A program made the position numbers and the translations under genes. The notes under the pieces were generated by a model that was not told the DNA's origin, ran no database searches, and worked only from the letters and a program-made list of their open reading frames with translations. Below are positions 19,042 through 28,700 of a stretch of DNA of 64,000 nt, one piece after another (within the stretch, counting starts at the first letter, position 1; every line of letters starts with the position of its first letter). Source of the stretch: Crocinitomicaceae bacterium (lineage in GTDB: Bacteria > Bacteroidota > Bacteroidia > Flavobacteriales_D > Crocinitomicaceae); assembly GCA_024639405.1 (NCBI GenBank), contig JAHEIL010000013.1, positions 44,979 through 108,978 of the forward strand, written 5' to 3'.

Positions 19042-19524
19042 TTATTTGAATGAGTCAAGATTAAAAACTTCTGGTTTCTGTGCCTCTTGTTTGTGCTCAG
19101 GTCCTACATACACTTTTAAGTTTGTAAATAGTCGTCGACCTAGCGTGTTTTTAGGCAACATCCCTTTGACAGCTTTTTCAATTAAGCGCTCTGGATGTTT
19201 TTTCAACATTTCTTGTGCTGTTGTAATACGTTGACCTCCTGGGTATCCAGTGTAACGTACATACTCTTTGTTGACAAGTTTCGTTCCTGAGAAAGCAATT
19301 TTCTCAGCATTGATAACGATAACGTTGTCTCCACAGTCAGCGTGAGGGGTGAAATTCGTTTTGTGTTTACCACGAATGATTTTCGCCACCTTACTCGCTA
19401 AACGACCAACAGTTTGGCCTTCAGCATCCACAACAAGCCACTTTTTATTAGCGGTCTCCTTGTTGCCGGAAACGGTTCTGTAACTTAATGTATCCACAAT
19501 TTTACATTTATTAAAATAAGACAA
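19042..19524 (-). CDS. rplM: 50S ribosomal protein L13
   Basis: L13 signatures are clear: [28 protein letters not shown], and [19 protein letters not shown]. The ORF given is 160 aa from an ATG at 19524. The family usually starts at the DTLSYRTVS segment, which here follows a GTG at 19497. The first nine residues (MSYFNKCKI) may therefore not be translated; I keep the ATG but regard GTG 19497 as an equal candidate. It is the first gene of the minus-strand ribosomal block. Confidence 0.95.
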   Translation of the reverse strand: MSYFNKCKIVDTLSYRTVSGNKETANKKWLVVDAEGQTVGRLASKVAKIIRGKHKTNFTPHADCGDNVIVINAEKIAFSGTKLVNKEYVRYTGYPGGQRITTAQEMLKKHPERLIEKAVKGMLPKNTLGRRLFTNLKVYVGPEHKQEAQKPEVFNLDSFK

Positions 19525-19543
19525 TATCCCTAAATTGGGGGTG

Positions 19544-19574
19544 CAAAGATATGATTTCTATTTTTATTAACAAA
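19544..19574 (-). promoter_or_regulatory. Canonical Bacteroidota promoter for rplM-rpsI
   Basis: On the minus strand TTTG (19571-19574) and TATCTTTG (19544-19551) are separated by exactly 19 bp. This is the best promoter match in the window. Confidence 0.75.
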
Positions 19575-19626
19575 CGAATTTTAAAAAAAGAATGATAATA
19601 AATAAAGTATTTATAGTAAAAGACAA

Positions 19627-19660
19627 AAAAAAGGTGCTAAAATGGAATTCTAACACCTTT
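19627..19660 (-). terminator. Rho-independent terminator after enoyl-CoA hydratase gene
   Basis: On the minus strand AAAAGGTGTTA and TAGCACCTTTT pair around an A/T-rich loop, followed by a T-run. It insulates the upstream genes from the rplM promoter. Confidence 0.8.
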
Positions 19661-19681
19661 TAATTTTATTATTTTTTTGTT

Positions 19682-20455
19682 TTACTTTTGCTTAAATGCG
19701 TTGATTGCATTAACTGTAAAATCACTCAGCACTAATTTACCGCTATAACCAGCGCGTTCGATCAATAATTGATCCCAATGTTCTGTACCTTCCCAAAAAA
19801 CAGCTTTCAACAATGCCATAGCTTCTGGATTAGATTGAGCTAATTTCAATGCTAATTTTTGAATTTCAGCATCCATCTCTTCAACCGTATCAAAAACATC
19901 AGTATATAAACCTTTATTTTTTGCCCATTCTGCCGTTCTCCATTCTGTTGCATTGATTGCTAATTCACTCATAGCTGACAATCCAACTTTTCGTTCAACT
20001 GCAGGCCCCACAACAAATGGACCTATTCCAACAGCCAATTCTGACAATTTAACGGCAGCATGTTTTGTAGCCAAACAATAATCAACAGCCGAGGCCATTC
20101 CAACGCCACCTCCTACAGCTTTACCTTGAACGCGACCAAGAATGAATTTAGGAGCTTTTCTACATGCATTGATTACACTAGCAAAACCTGAAAAGAAATG
20201 AAGACCAGTTTCTAAATCTTGAATTGCAATTAATTCATCAAAACTTGCACCGGCACAAAAAGCTTTATCTCCACTAGATTGCAAGACAATAACTTTAACT
20301 GTAGCATCTTTTCCTAAGGCTTCAATGGTATCAGCTAATTTTCTCAAGATTTGCCCTGGCAACGAATTGCTCATTGGGTGAAAAAAAGTTATTGTACCTA
20401 TTCCATTTGAATCAATTGAAACATCAACTGATCCTTGATTGATTACATCAGACAT
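19682..20455 (-). CDS. Enoyl-CoA hydratase/isomerase family protein
   Basis: I place the start at the ATG at 20455 (MSDVINQGS, 257 aa). The longer track ORF reads into the upstream RRM gene. Crotonase-fold features are visible: the oxyanion loop CAGASFDEL (about residues 70-78) and the second loop GKAVGGGVGMASAVDYCLA (from about 109). The Glu pair of classical hydratases is not obvious, since the position after the second loop reads SELAVGIGPFVVG. The reaction could therefore be isomerisation or lyase chemistry. It starts 1 bp after the RRM gene stop, which implies translational coupling. Confidence 0.85.
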   Translation of the reverse strand: MSDVINQGSVDVSIDSNGIGTITFFHPMSNSLPGQILRKLADTIEALGKDATVKVIVLQSSGDKAFCAGASFDELIAIQDLETGLHFFSGFASVINACRKAPKFILGRVQGKAVGGGVGMASAVDYCLATKHAAVKLSELAVGIGPFVVGPAVERKVGLSAMSELAINATEWRTAEWAKNKGLYTDVFDTVEEMDAEIQKLALKLAQSNPEAMALLKAVFWEGTEHWDQLLIERAGYSGKLVLSDFTVNAINAFKQK

Positions 20456-20456
20456 A

Positions 20457-20846
20457 TTAAATGCGTTTACGTGGACGTTTTCCAGGAGTTGAAGAAGCAA
20501 TTGGTTTAGCAAACTCAGAAGGAGCTGCTAAATTTCGTGTTTGTTTGAACGCAGGTTTACCAATTTCTTTTTTCTCTTCTTCTTTTTTGACTGGACGATT
20601 TCCTTTAGGAGAAGCGATTTTAACATCTAACTTTCTACCATTAACTTCCATCCCATTCAATGCCTGAATCGCACTAATTGCATGGTCTGTTTCTTCCATT
20701 TCTACATACCCAAAACCGCGAGAACGTTTTGTATCTTTTTCATAAACAACGTGCGCATATGTTACAGGTCCAAATGCAGAGAAAGTGGCTTTTAAATCTT
20801 CTGAAGTAATTTCCCAGTCAAGATTTGCTATAAAAATATTTACCAT
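20457..20846 (-). CDS. RRM-domain RNA-binding protein
   Basis: This 129-aa protein has one RNA recognition motif, residues 1-80, with RNP2 (IFIANL) and RNP1 (RGFGYVEM). A basic, low-complexity tail rich in Lys, Pro and Arg follows (PKGNRPVKKEEEKKEIGKP, ending RPRKRI). Single-RRM proteins of this kind are common in Bacteroidota, cyanobacteria and others and are thought to bind single-stranded RNA, perhaps as chaperones. The target is unknown. The tight junction to the enoyl-CoA hydratase gene suggests one mRNA. Confidence 0.9.
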   Translation of the reverse strand: MVNIFIANLDWEITSEDLKATFSAFGPVTYAHVVYEKDTKRSRGFGYVEMEETDHAISAIQALNGMEVNGRKLDVKIASPKGNRPVKKEEEKKEIGKPAFKQTRNLAAPSEFAKPIASSTPGKRPRKRI

Positions 20847-20879
20847 TTAAATGAGTGGCTTTTTGCCGATTTGATTATA

Positions 20880-21839
20880 TTATTTTAATGTAAAACTATC
20901 TGTTCCAATTAAATTTCCTTCACAGAATATTTTCACTTTGTAATTCCCTTTGACAGCATCTTCTCCTTTTAAATCATAAAAGATAGACATATCAATTTGT
21001 TGGTTGTTGTAATCAATTTCTTTTTTGTCAGAGTAAGCCATGTTACCTAATTCTGTTTGAACTGTATTACTAGATCTTGTTTGTAAAACTCGACCATCTG
21101 GAGATGTGATTTGAAGATAAACAGTTTTTCTTCCAGCATCTGTCAATGAATTTTCAGACAAAGTGAAACTTGCTTTAATTTGAACTGTATTTCTAGCTTT
21201 TGTTGTTTCTTCCGTTGTATTATTCAGCTTCATTCTTAAGCCTGTTGATTGAATTCCATAAGCTTGTAAACGAGCTCCTTTTTTAACCTTCTCCCCTTTT
21301 TCCTCAGCTTCTTGTTTAAATTGGTCTCTTTCAGTTTTAGTAGCAGTCAATTGAGTTGTTGTTTGATCCAAATCTGAAGTTAATTTGATGTTCATGGTAT
21401 TCAATGAATCAATTTGCTTAACGTAACTTTTCATGATTCCACGCAGCGTCTCATTTTCTTTACGCATTCTGAACAATTGACTAGCTGTAATGCGTTTATT
21501 GTTATTTAATTGCGTGATTAACCCTTGGATTTTTGCTTTTTGCATGTTCAAAGAATCAGCTTTAGAAGCATCTTTCGCGATTAATGCATCGTAGGTCTTC
21601 AACATGTTTTTGAAATCTTTTTTCAAATCGTTTGACATGTTTCCAACATAACCAGACATCATGTCATTCATGCCATTCATATCTGAAATTAACAATGCGT
21701 TTTGATTGGTACAATCATTTAATTCAGCATTCTTTCTTGACCATAAAAAAGCCATAGCTCCTAATGCGATCAATAATACTAAAATGATTAAAAGAAAAAC
21801 CCCATTTCCTTTTTTCTCTGTTGTATCTAAGTCGGTCAT
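20880..21839 (-). CDS. Membrane-anchored coiled-coil protein of unknown function
   Basis: I start at the internal ATG 21839 (MTDLDTTEKK, 319 aa) because it places a clean N-terminal transmembrane helix (VFLLIILVLLIALGAMAFLW) after a short charged stretch. Residues of about 35-190 are heptad-rich (repeated Leu, Lys and Asp, including LTSDLDQTTTQLTATKTE), typical of a coiled coil. The last 120 residues look like a beta-rich domain (VYLQITSPDGRVLQTR, YKVKIFCEGN). No enzymatic motif is seen. It is probably an envelope protein facing the periplasm. I do not recognise a named family. Confidence 0.7.
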   Translation of the reverse strand: MTDLDTTEKKGNGVFLLIILVLLIALGAMAFLWSRKNAELNDCTNQNALLISDMNGMNDMMSGYVGNMSNDLKKDFKNMLKTYDALIAKDASKADSLNMQKAKIQGLITQLNNNKRITASQLFRMRKENETLRGIMKSYVKQIDSLNTMNIKLTSDLDQTTTQLTATKTERDQFKQEAEEKGEKVKKGARLQAYGIQSTGLRMKLNNTTEETTKARNTVQIKASFTLSENSLTDAGRKTVYLQITSPDGRVLQTRSSNTVQTELGNMAYSDKKEIDYNNQQIDMSIFYDLKGEDAVKGNYKVKIFCEGNLIGTDSFTLK

Positions 21840-21934
21840 AACATGAATGGTAAATAATTTGAGCAAATGTAAATATATTTTCGCAAATGTTGAATAACAA
21901 AAAGAATAAATTTTGTTAACGGGTAAAAAGCTTA

Positions 21935-23425
21935 TTAATACTTGTTTTGATAGACAATTGGACGAGAAAATCGATCTATAGAATCTGTTCCAACAGCCGT
22001 AAAACGAATGTCTGAAGAGGCTGGAAATTTACCACTATGATGCATTGCTCTTCTTGTTTCTACTCCTGTTGGAACCTCATCAAATATAATTCTTCCTGCT
22101 TTTTGCATTGCTAAAAACAGTAACTTATCTTGTATTACTTCATCTTCATAACTCCCGAAAAAACTTGTGGTTAGCTGTCCTTCTAGTAATGAATAAGCGT
22201 TTATTAATGTAGTAATTGTATCAAAAAAAACAACCAGCGAAAAAGGACCAAAAACCTCTTGTTGAAGAGATGGATGTTTCACAAAGTCATCTCCGTCTAT
22301 TCTTGCTAAAACAGGCTTTCCAGTGTTGGGAATTGCATGACTTAATCCTTCGTGAAATTGAATTTCTTTGTGCTTTTTCAAATCTTCAATACGCAGGTTG
22401 TAATTTGAACAGATAATTGGACTCACCATAAAATCTGCATTTACAGCCCTAAATTGTTCTTTTAAAGTAGAAAAAAAAGTTTCACTCTCAGGCGATTTTA
22501 AACAAAAAATCAAGCCTGGTTTTGTACAAAACTGCCCTGAATTATTGGTAATTGAAACTGTCATTTTTGTTGCCCACAAACTTAAGTCCGTATCTTTTTT
22601 AGGGAAAATAAGCAAGGGATTTACGCTTCCCATCTCTGCAAAAACAGGGATAGGATTTTTTCTAGCCGCTGCCAACTTTAATAAGGCCTTCCCTCCATTG
22701 ATACTGCCTGTAAAACCAACCGCTGCAACTCCTTCATGTAGCACCAATTGTTCTCCAACATGAAAATCAATGGCATTTAAATTAGAAAAAACTCCTTCTG
22801 GCATTGCTGATGTTTTCGCTGCTTCAACAACCGCTTTTGCAACTAATTCTCCTGTACCAGCATGCATTGGGTGGCTTTTAACAATAACTGGGCAACCAGC
22901 AGCCAAAGCAGCAACACTATCGCCACCAATGGTAGAATATGCTAATGGAAAATTGCTCGCTCCAAAAACAACAACTGGCCCAATGCCAATTTGTGTTTTT
23001 AACAAACTTTGTTTCGTTGGAATTCGATTTGCATCAGCTTGTTCGTGGATTACTGTTGGCCATTTTCCCTCGATTAGAATTTCTGAAAAATTTGAAAGTT
23101 GCTGAATTGTTCGTTGATATTCTGCTAGAGCACGATTCAAAGGTAATCCAGACTCAGCTTGATAAACTTTTAGTATAGAAGTTTTTGTACGTTCAAGTTG
23201 TTGAATGATTTCATTTAAAAAAACGGCTCTTTCTTTTGGAGTGGTTTTACTAAAATCAAAAAAAGCAGTCTGCGCTTTGCATACTGCTTCATCAACTTCT
23301 TCTGGCGTAGCTTGAAAAAAATCCCATTCATTTTCCTGGTTCAAAACCGGGTTGAAAGTTTTGAATGCGATGGATCCTTTTATTGAAACTGAAGATCCAA
23401 TAAAATTAGCGCCTGAAATTTTCAA
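21935..23425 (-). CDS. Aldehyde dehydrogenase, 2-oxoglutarate semialdehyde type
   Basis: The 496-aa ALDH-superfamily protein has the catalytic Cys in GQFCTKPG (about residue 300), the general-base Glu in VFAEMGSVNP, and the cofactor segment VVVFGASNFPLAYS. The overall pattern resembles the ketoglutaric (2,5-dioxovalerate) semialdehyde dehydrogenases that use NADP. These feed 2-oxoglutarate from pentose, uronate or hydroxyproline catabolism. None of those pathway genes is present here, so the substrate is uncertain. It lies 5 bp after purS on the same strand. Confidence 0.85.
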   Translation of the reverse strand: MKISGANFIGSSVSIKGSIAFKTFNPVLNQENEWDFFQATPEEVDEAVCKAQTAFFDFSKTTPKERAVFLNEIIQQLERTKTSILKVYQAESGLPLNRALAEYQRTIQQLSNFSEILIEGKWPTVIHEQADANRIPTKQSLLKTQIGIGPVVVFGASNFPLAYSTIGGDSVAALAAGCPVIVKSHPMHAGTGELVAKAVVEAAKTSAMPEGVFSNLNAIDFHVGEQLVLHEGVAAVGFTGSINGGKALLKLAAARKNPIPVFAEMGSVNPLLIFPKKDTDLSLWATKMTVSITNNSGQFCTKPGLIFCLKSPESETFFSTLKEQFRAVNADFMVSPIICSNYNLRIEDLKKHKEIQFHEGLSHAIPNTGKPVLARIDGDDFVKHPSLQQEVFGPFSLVVFFDTITTLINAYSLLEGQLTTSFFGSYEDEVIQDKLLFLAMQKAGRIIFDEVPTGVETRRAMHHSGKFPASSDIRFTAVGTDSIDRFSRPIVYQNKY

Positions 23426-23430
23426 ATGAC

Positions 23431-23682
23431 TTAAGCTGGAGTAACTGAAAAAGAATAACTTTCCATAATTTGATTAGAAAGTAATTTTTTACACGCTTCT
23501 TCTACTTTTTGTTCTGCAATTTCTTGAGAATTAGCTTCAACAAATAGGCGAACGTGACGACCAATTCTAACGCCATCAATTTCTGGTAAACCAATTGTTT
23601 TCATACTGTTCGATACAGCTTTTCCTTGTGGGTCTAATAATGCGTCCAATGGCATCACATCTATTTCAGCTTTGAATTTCAT
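23431..23682 (-). CDS. purS: Phosphoribosylformylglycinamidine synthase subunit PurS
   Basis: The small 83-aa protein has the PurS pattern: KAEIDVMPLDALLDPQGKAV, then ...LPEIDGVRIGRHVRLFVEA and an alpha-helical ACKKLLSNQIMESY end. PurS bridges PurQ and small PurL in the FGAM synthase complex of purine synthesis. Neither partner is adjacent here. It overlaps the 3' end of pssA by 17 bp. Confidence 0.9.
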   Translation of the reverse strand: MKFKAEIDVMPLDALLDPQGKAVSNSMKTIGLPEIDGVRIGRHVRLFVEANSQEIAEQKVEEACKKLLSNQIMESYSFSVTPA

Positions 23683-24505
23683 ATGTTTTATTTTTTGTTA
23701 CTTGTGTATTGATAACGGATAAAATGATTTGCAAAAATACAATTAAAGGAATAGACCAAACAAGTAGAAAAGGAATTAATAATCCACAAGTTATTAAGAA
23801 AATATATCTGATTTCATTGCCTTTCCATTTAAAGTGCTTGAATTTTAATGAAAAAAGAGGTAATTCTACAATCAATAAAATACTCATTAACAAAGAAATA
23901 GCTACTAAAAAATAAGAATTAAAAAGAATGCCATAAATACCAGGATTAAATTTCCATGTATTATAATTAGCAGCTAATACCAATGGGAAAAAAGTTATAA
24001 ATACAGTATTTAATGGTGTTGGCACACCAATAAACGAATCTGATTGACGTGTGTCAAGATTGAATTTCGCCAAACGAAACAAGGACATGAATGGAATAAT
24101 TAATGCTGTAAAAGGTAAATATTTGATTGAAGCATCCATGCGATTGGGAACATTATTAAACACAGCATTCATCCAATTTAACAATTGAGCATGAACATGC
24201 GATGAGAAATTTGTCGTGTAAAAAGGCCCTTCCAGATAAATTGTTGCAATCATAACAACCATCATCAAAACCCCTGGCGCTACTCCAAAAGTAACCATGT
24301 CAGCAAGAGAATCTAACTGTTTACCGAGTTCGCTATGTGCATTTAGTTTTCTTGCTAAAAAGCCATCTAAAAAATCAAAAATCGCACCCAAATATATGGC
24401 AAACGGCGCGATATCAATTCGCCCTGCTAATGCTAAAAGAATGGCAATTATTCCACACAACAAATTCAATGCTGTTGTGATATTGGGTATTGAAAATAGC
24501 TTCAT
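23666..24505 (-). CDS. pssA: CDP-diacylglycerol-serine O-phosphatidyltransferase
   Basis: I use ATG 24505 (MKLFSIPNITTALNLLCG) instead of the upstream TTG. The CDP-alcohol phosphotransferase signature DGxxARx8GxxxDxxxD is exact: DGFLARKLNAHSELGKQLD, then SLAD. Hydrophobic segments surround and follow it. Length is about 279 aa. The enzyme makes phosphatidylserine from CDP-diacylglycerol and serine at the inner membrane, the first step to phosphatidylethanolamine. Confidence 0.92.
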   Translation of the reverse strand: MKLFSIPNITTALNLLCGIIAILLALAGRIDIAPFAIYLGAIFDFLDGFLARKLNAHSELGKQLDSLADMVTFGVAPGVLMMVVMIATIYLEGPFYTTNFSSHVHAQLLNWMNAVFNNVPNRMDASIKYLPFTALIIPFMSLFRLAKFNLDTRQSDSFIGVPTPLNTVFITFFPLVLAANYNTWKFNPGIYGILFNSYFLVAISLLMSILLIVELPLFSLKFKHFKWKGNEIRYIFLITCGLLIPFLLVWSIPLIVFLQIILSVINTQVTKNKTYEIQS

Positions 24506-24637
24506 AAAAATATATTCGTTAAGTTTTGGTAAACTTCTCAATTAAAAGTAGATTTACACTTTAAACGTTAAAAATCTTACAAATAACACAATTTTTTAGT
24601 GAATATGCTGTTATCTAAGCTAAATTTCTTCAAATTA

Positions 24638-25735
24638 ATGTACGTGAAAAGTATCTTTTTTATCCTAATAAGCTTGTTTTTAGCCAAATCATTCGTTTTT
24701 AGTCAAACAGCACCAAAATACTCCAATGAGTTTTTAGCCATTGGAATTGGAGCAGATGCGCTCGGACTTGGTGGCTCTGTAGTAGCGCAAACCGATAATG
24801 TCAATTCAGGTTATTGGAATCCTGCAGGATTAACGAAAGTAGATAAATGGTTAGAAATAGGATTGATGCATTCTGAGTATTTTGCTGGCATCGCCAAATA
24901 TGATTATTTAGGATTGGCTCACAAACTAAATGATAAAAGTTCAATTGGTTTTTCGTTTGTTCGTTTTGCCGTTGATGATATTCCAAACACGACGCAATTA
25001 ATCGATAACAATGGTCGAATAAATTATGATAAAATATCAAGTTTTACGGCTGCGGATTATGCATACATTCTCTCTTATGCTCGGAAAATGAAATTAAAAG
25101 GATTGAGTTTTGGAGCAAACTTCAAAGTAATTAACCGACAAGTTGGAGATTTTGCTAAGTCATGGGGCTTTGGGTTAGATGCAGGGCTACAGTACCATTC
25201 ACCTAAAAACTGGAAATTTGGATTAATGGCGCGTGACATTACTTCTACGTTTAATGCTTGGGTATTTAATTTAGATGATCAAACAAAAGAAGTTTTTGCT
25301 GCAACAGGAAATGAAATTCCAAGTAATGGCTTGGAAATCACACTTCCTAAATTAATTTTAGCCACTTATAAGAAAGTTGAAATTGGTAAAAAAGGAATTT
25401 ATACTGCAGCTGAATTAGATGTTGATTTCACAACAGATGGTCGAAGAAATACTTTAATACAAACAAATGCCATTTCTATAGATCCTCATTTGGGGATTGA
25501 AGTGGGTTACAAATCTTTTTTAGCTGTTCGAGGTGGCTTGTCAAATCTACAATATGTCAAGGATTTTGACGATACAAAAACCTTGAATTTACAACCAAAC
25601 ATAGGTTTAGGAATCACGATCAAGAATTTTAAAATTGATTATGCTTTCACAGATATTGGAGATGCTTCAGTTGCATTGTATTCTCATGTTATTTCAATAA
25701 AATTAAAATTAGATCGACCTTCAAACATGCACTAA
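24638..25735 (+). CDS. PorV/PorQ-family outer-membrane protein
   Basis: The start was chosen at ATG 24638, where a typical signal peptide begins (MYVKSIFFILISLFLAKSFVFS). ATG 24605 and GTG 24599 are upstream alternatives. The mature protein begins with the family pattern EFLAIGIGADALGLGGSVVA, then SGYWNPAGL, and continues as amphipathic beta strands, consistent with a FadL-like 14-strand barrel. PorV shuttles T9SS cargo to the PorU sortase in known systems, and PorQ belongs to the same family. It ends 1 bp before the PorU2-like gene, so the two are surely co-expressed. Confidence 0.85.
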   Translation: MYVKSIFFILISLFLAKSFVFSQTAPKYSNEFLAIGIGADALGLGGSVVAQTDNVNSGYWNPAGLTKVDKWLEIGLMHSEYFAGIAKYDYLGLAHKLNDKSSIGFSFVRFAVDDIPNTTQLIDNNGRINYDKISSFTAADYAYILSYARKMKLKGLSFGANFKVINRQVGDFAKSWGFGLDAGLQYHSPKNWKFGLMARDITSTFNAWVFNLDDQTKEVFAATGNEIPSNGLEITLPKLILATYKKVEIGKKGIYTAAELDVDFTTDGRRNTLIQTNAISIDPHLGIEVGYKSFLAVRGGLSNLQYVKDFDDTKTLNLQPNIGLGITIKNFKIDYAFTDIGDASVALYSHVISIKLKLDRPSNMH

Positions 25736-25736
25736 T

Positions 25737-28700
25737 ATGAAACCGACGAATCTGCTATTTTATCTTATCATATTTTTCTCAAATGCTTTATCAGCTCAGA
25801 GTTATGGAAATGAATGGATACAATACAATCAAAAATATTACTCATTTAAAATTGTTACTACTGGAATTCATAAACTAGATTATGCAACACTTTCAAATGC
25901 TGGTGTACCATTAACGTCTTTTTCTTCATCCAATATTCAGTTATTTGGTCGTGAAAAAGAAATTCCTTTGTATATTGAAGATGGTGGCGACCAAAGTTTA
26001 GATTCAGGAGACTATATTTTATTTTATGCTGAGCGAAATGACGCCTGGTTAGATGCAACTTTGTATGAAAGTACAGATGCTATTGGAAACCCCAAATACA
26101 GTTTGTACAACGATACGATTCAGTATTTTTTTACATGGAATTCTAGTTCCTCAAATTTACGATTTTCAGAAGAAACTTCATCAAATTACAGCAATTTTTC
26201 ACCAAGTGATTACATTCTTTTTGAAAAGTCCCAATTTTTTTCTAACTATTACAATGAAGGAGAAAAATCTTCAGATGCATCAAGCTCTTTTTTTACTTCA
26301 GGTGAAGGATGGGGATTAACTCCTGTAAATGGTGCAAGTGGTTATACATGGAACTTTAACAATGTTTTTTTAGACAACATTTATCAAGGGAATGGTAGTC
26401 CTAACATACGTTACAATGCAGTTGTTGTTGGAGCCTCTAACGCAGCTGCAAACGGAACGATGAATCACCATTCAAGGCACACAATTGGGAATTCTAATTT
26501 CATCATTGCTGATTCTGTTTTCAATGGATATAAGGCGATTGTAGTAAAAAAATCGTTTCCAAGTTTGACATTACCAAGCAATGGACTCACGAACTTAAAA
26601 GTTTCAATAGTAAATGATTTAGGCGCTGTGACGGATTATCAATCCATTAATTATTGGTCACTAACCTACCCACGAACTCCTAATTTAGGCGCATTAACTT
26701 CAGGATCTTTCAATGTATCCAATGGTGTAAATCAATCAAAATCAAGAATAGATTTAAGTAATACAGCTTTCAACAATCCCTACTTCTTTGTTTTAGGACC
26801 TTCACCAAAAAGAATTATACCTTCACAAAATGGAACACAGAAAATTCTTTTAATCCCTAATTCCATTACTGACACCATACAGCAAGTAGTATTTCAAGAG
26901 CAAAATACATTTACCTCAGTTTCTCAAATTAAACCTGTTAATACAAGTGGTTTTTTTACAAATTATGCAAATTTATCCCTAGAAAATGCGGTATTGATGA
27001 TTTATCACCCACAATTAAAAGCAGCTTCTGAAGCGTATGCATTATATAGAACTTCAAATGCTGGTGGAAATCACACTGTAATTCTAGCTAATGTAAATGA
27101 ATTGTATTTACAATATGGAGGTGGAATTGATAAACACATTAACGGAATTAGACGTTTTGCGCATCACATATTTTCCATCACTACCCAAAAACCAAAAGCT
27201 CTTTTTTTAATGGGAAAGGGAATTCGTGAGGCTAGTATTGCCGGAATTACAGTTTCAGGACCAGGAACACGAACAACACCAGGTGTTTACAACATGTCGT
27301 TGATTCCTTCTTTTGGTCAACCATCGAGTGATAACTGCATTACTTCTAATTTGCCTGGAACTAGTAAATGGACACCTTTAATTCCAACAGGTCGAATTTC
27401 AGTGAGCACTAACCAAGAATTGGAAAGTTATTTAGAGAAAATAAAGCAACACGACTTAAACCAAGATCAGACGAGTGTTTATAATTCTTCATCAAAAGAT
27501 TGGCAAAAACAAATTTTGCATTTTGTTGGGGGTTCAAATGCTGGTCAGCAACAAACCTTTCAAGGTTATATGAATGGTTTAAAAAACACAATTTCATCAG
27601 CAGATTTTGGTGGAAATGTAACAACTTCAGCCAAAACAAATGATGATCCATTAAGTCCTGCAGAATTGACTAAAATAACGAATCGCATTCAAGACGGTGT
27701 TTCATTGATTACTTTTTTTGGACACGCAGCACCAACAACATCTGGATTTGAAATTAACATTGATGAACCTGCCAACTGGAATAATTCTACGAAATATCCA
27801 ATTGTAATTACGAATTCTTGTTACAATGGAAACATATTTCAAAATAGCATTTCTAAATCTGAACAATTTGTTTCTGCTGAAAATGCTGGAGCTATTGCCT
27901 ATTTAGGAACAGTTAGTTTAGGCATATCTTCTACATTGTATCAATTTTCAAATGAATTGTATAAGCAATTTAGCACAGTGAATTATGGTGGATCTTTGGC
28001 ATCACAAATAAGAAATGTGATACAAAACATTGAGACTCCAGTTCCTAACTTACTTGCAGAATCGACTTGTACACAAATGACATTGAACGGAGATCCATTG
28101 TTGAAGTTAAATTGGCATACGAAACCTGAAATAGAAATTACCCAAGAAAGTGTTTCTTTCTCACCTTCTCAACTTGACTTAACAGTAGATAGTATTACCA
28201 TTAATTTAGAATTAAAAAATTTAGGGAAATCAATAACTGATACGTTTCAAATTGAAGTATCAAGAAACTTCCCTTCGTCATCAATAGATTCTATTTATTC
28301 GTTTTTCGTTCCTTCCTTGCATTACAAACATATCCTATCTTTCAAAGTTCCATTAGAGGCTAATATTGGGGTAGGAATCAATGATTTCACGATTAAAGTT
28401 GATCTACCTTCTTTTATTTCAGAACAATACGATGAAATCGGCAACAATCAATTGACAAAAACATTATTTATTGACATAAGTGGAATTGAACCAGTTTTAC
28501 CGTATGAGTTTGCTGTAGTACCAGATGCAGCGATTACTTTAAAAGCGTCAACAATCAACCCTATCGCTGATTTTAATACGTATCGTTTTGAAATCGACAC
28601 CATCGACTTTGTAGGTTTGCCAAGCCCTTTCCATCGATATGCAACAGTTTCTGGATTAGGAGGCGTAAAAGAAGTGTTACCTTCAGAATGGAAATTAAGT

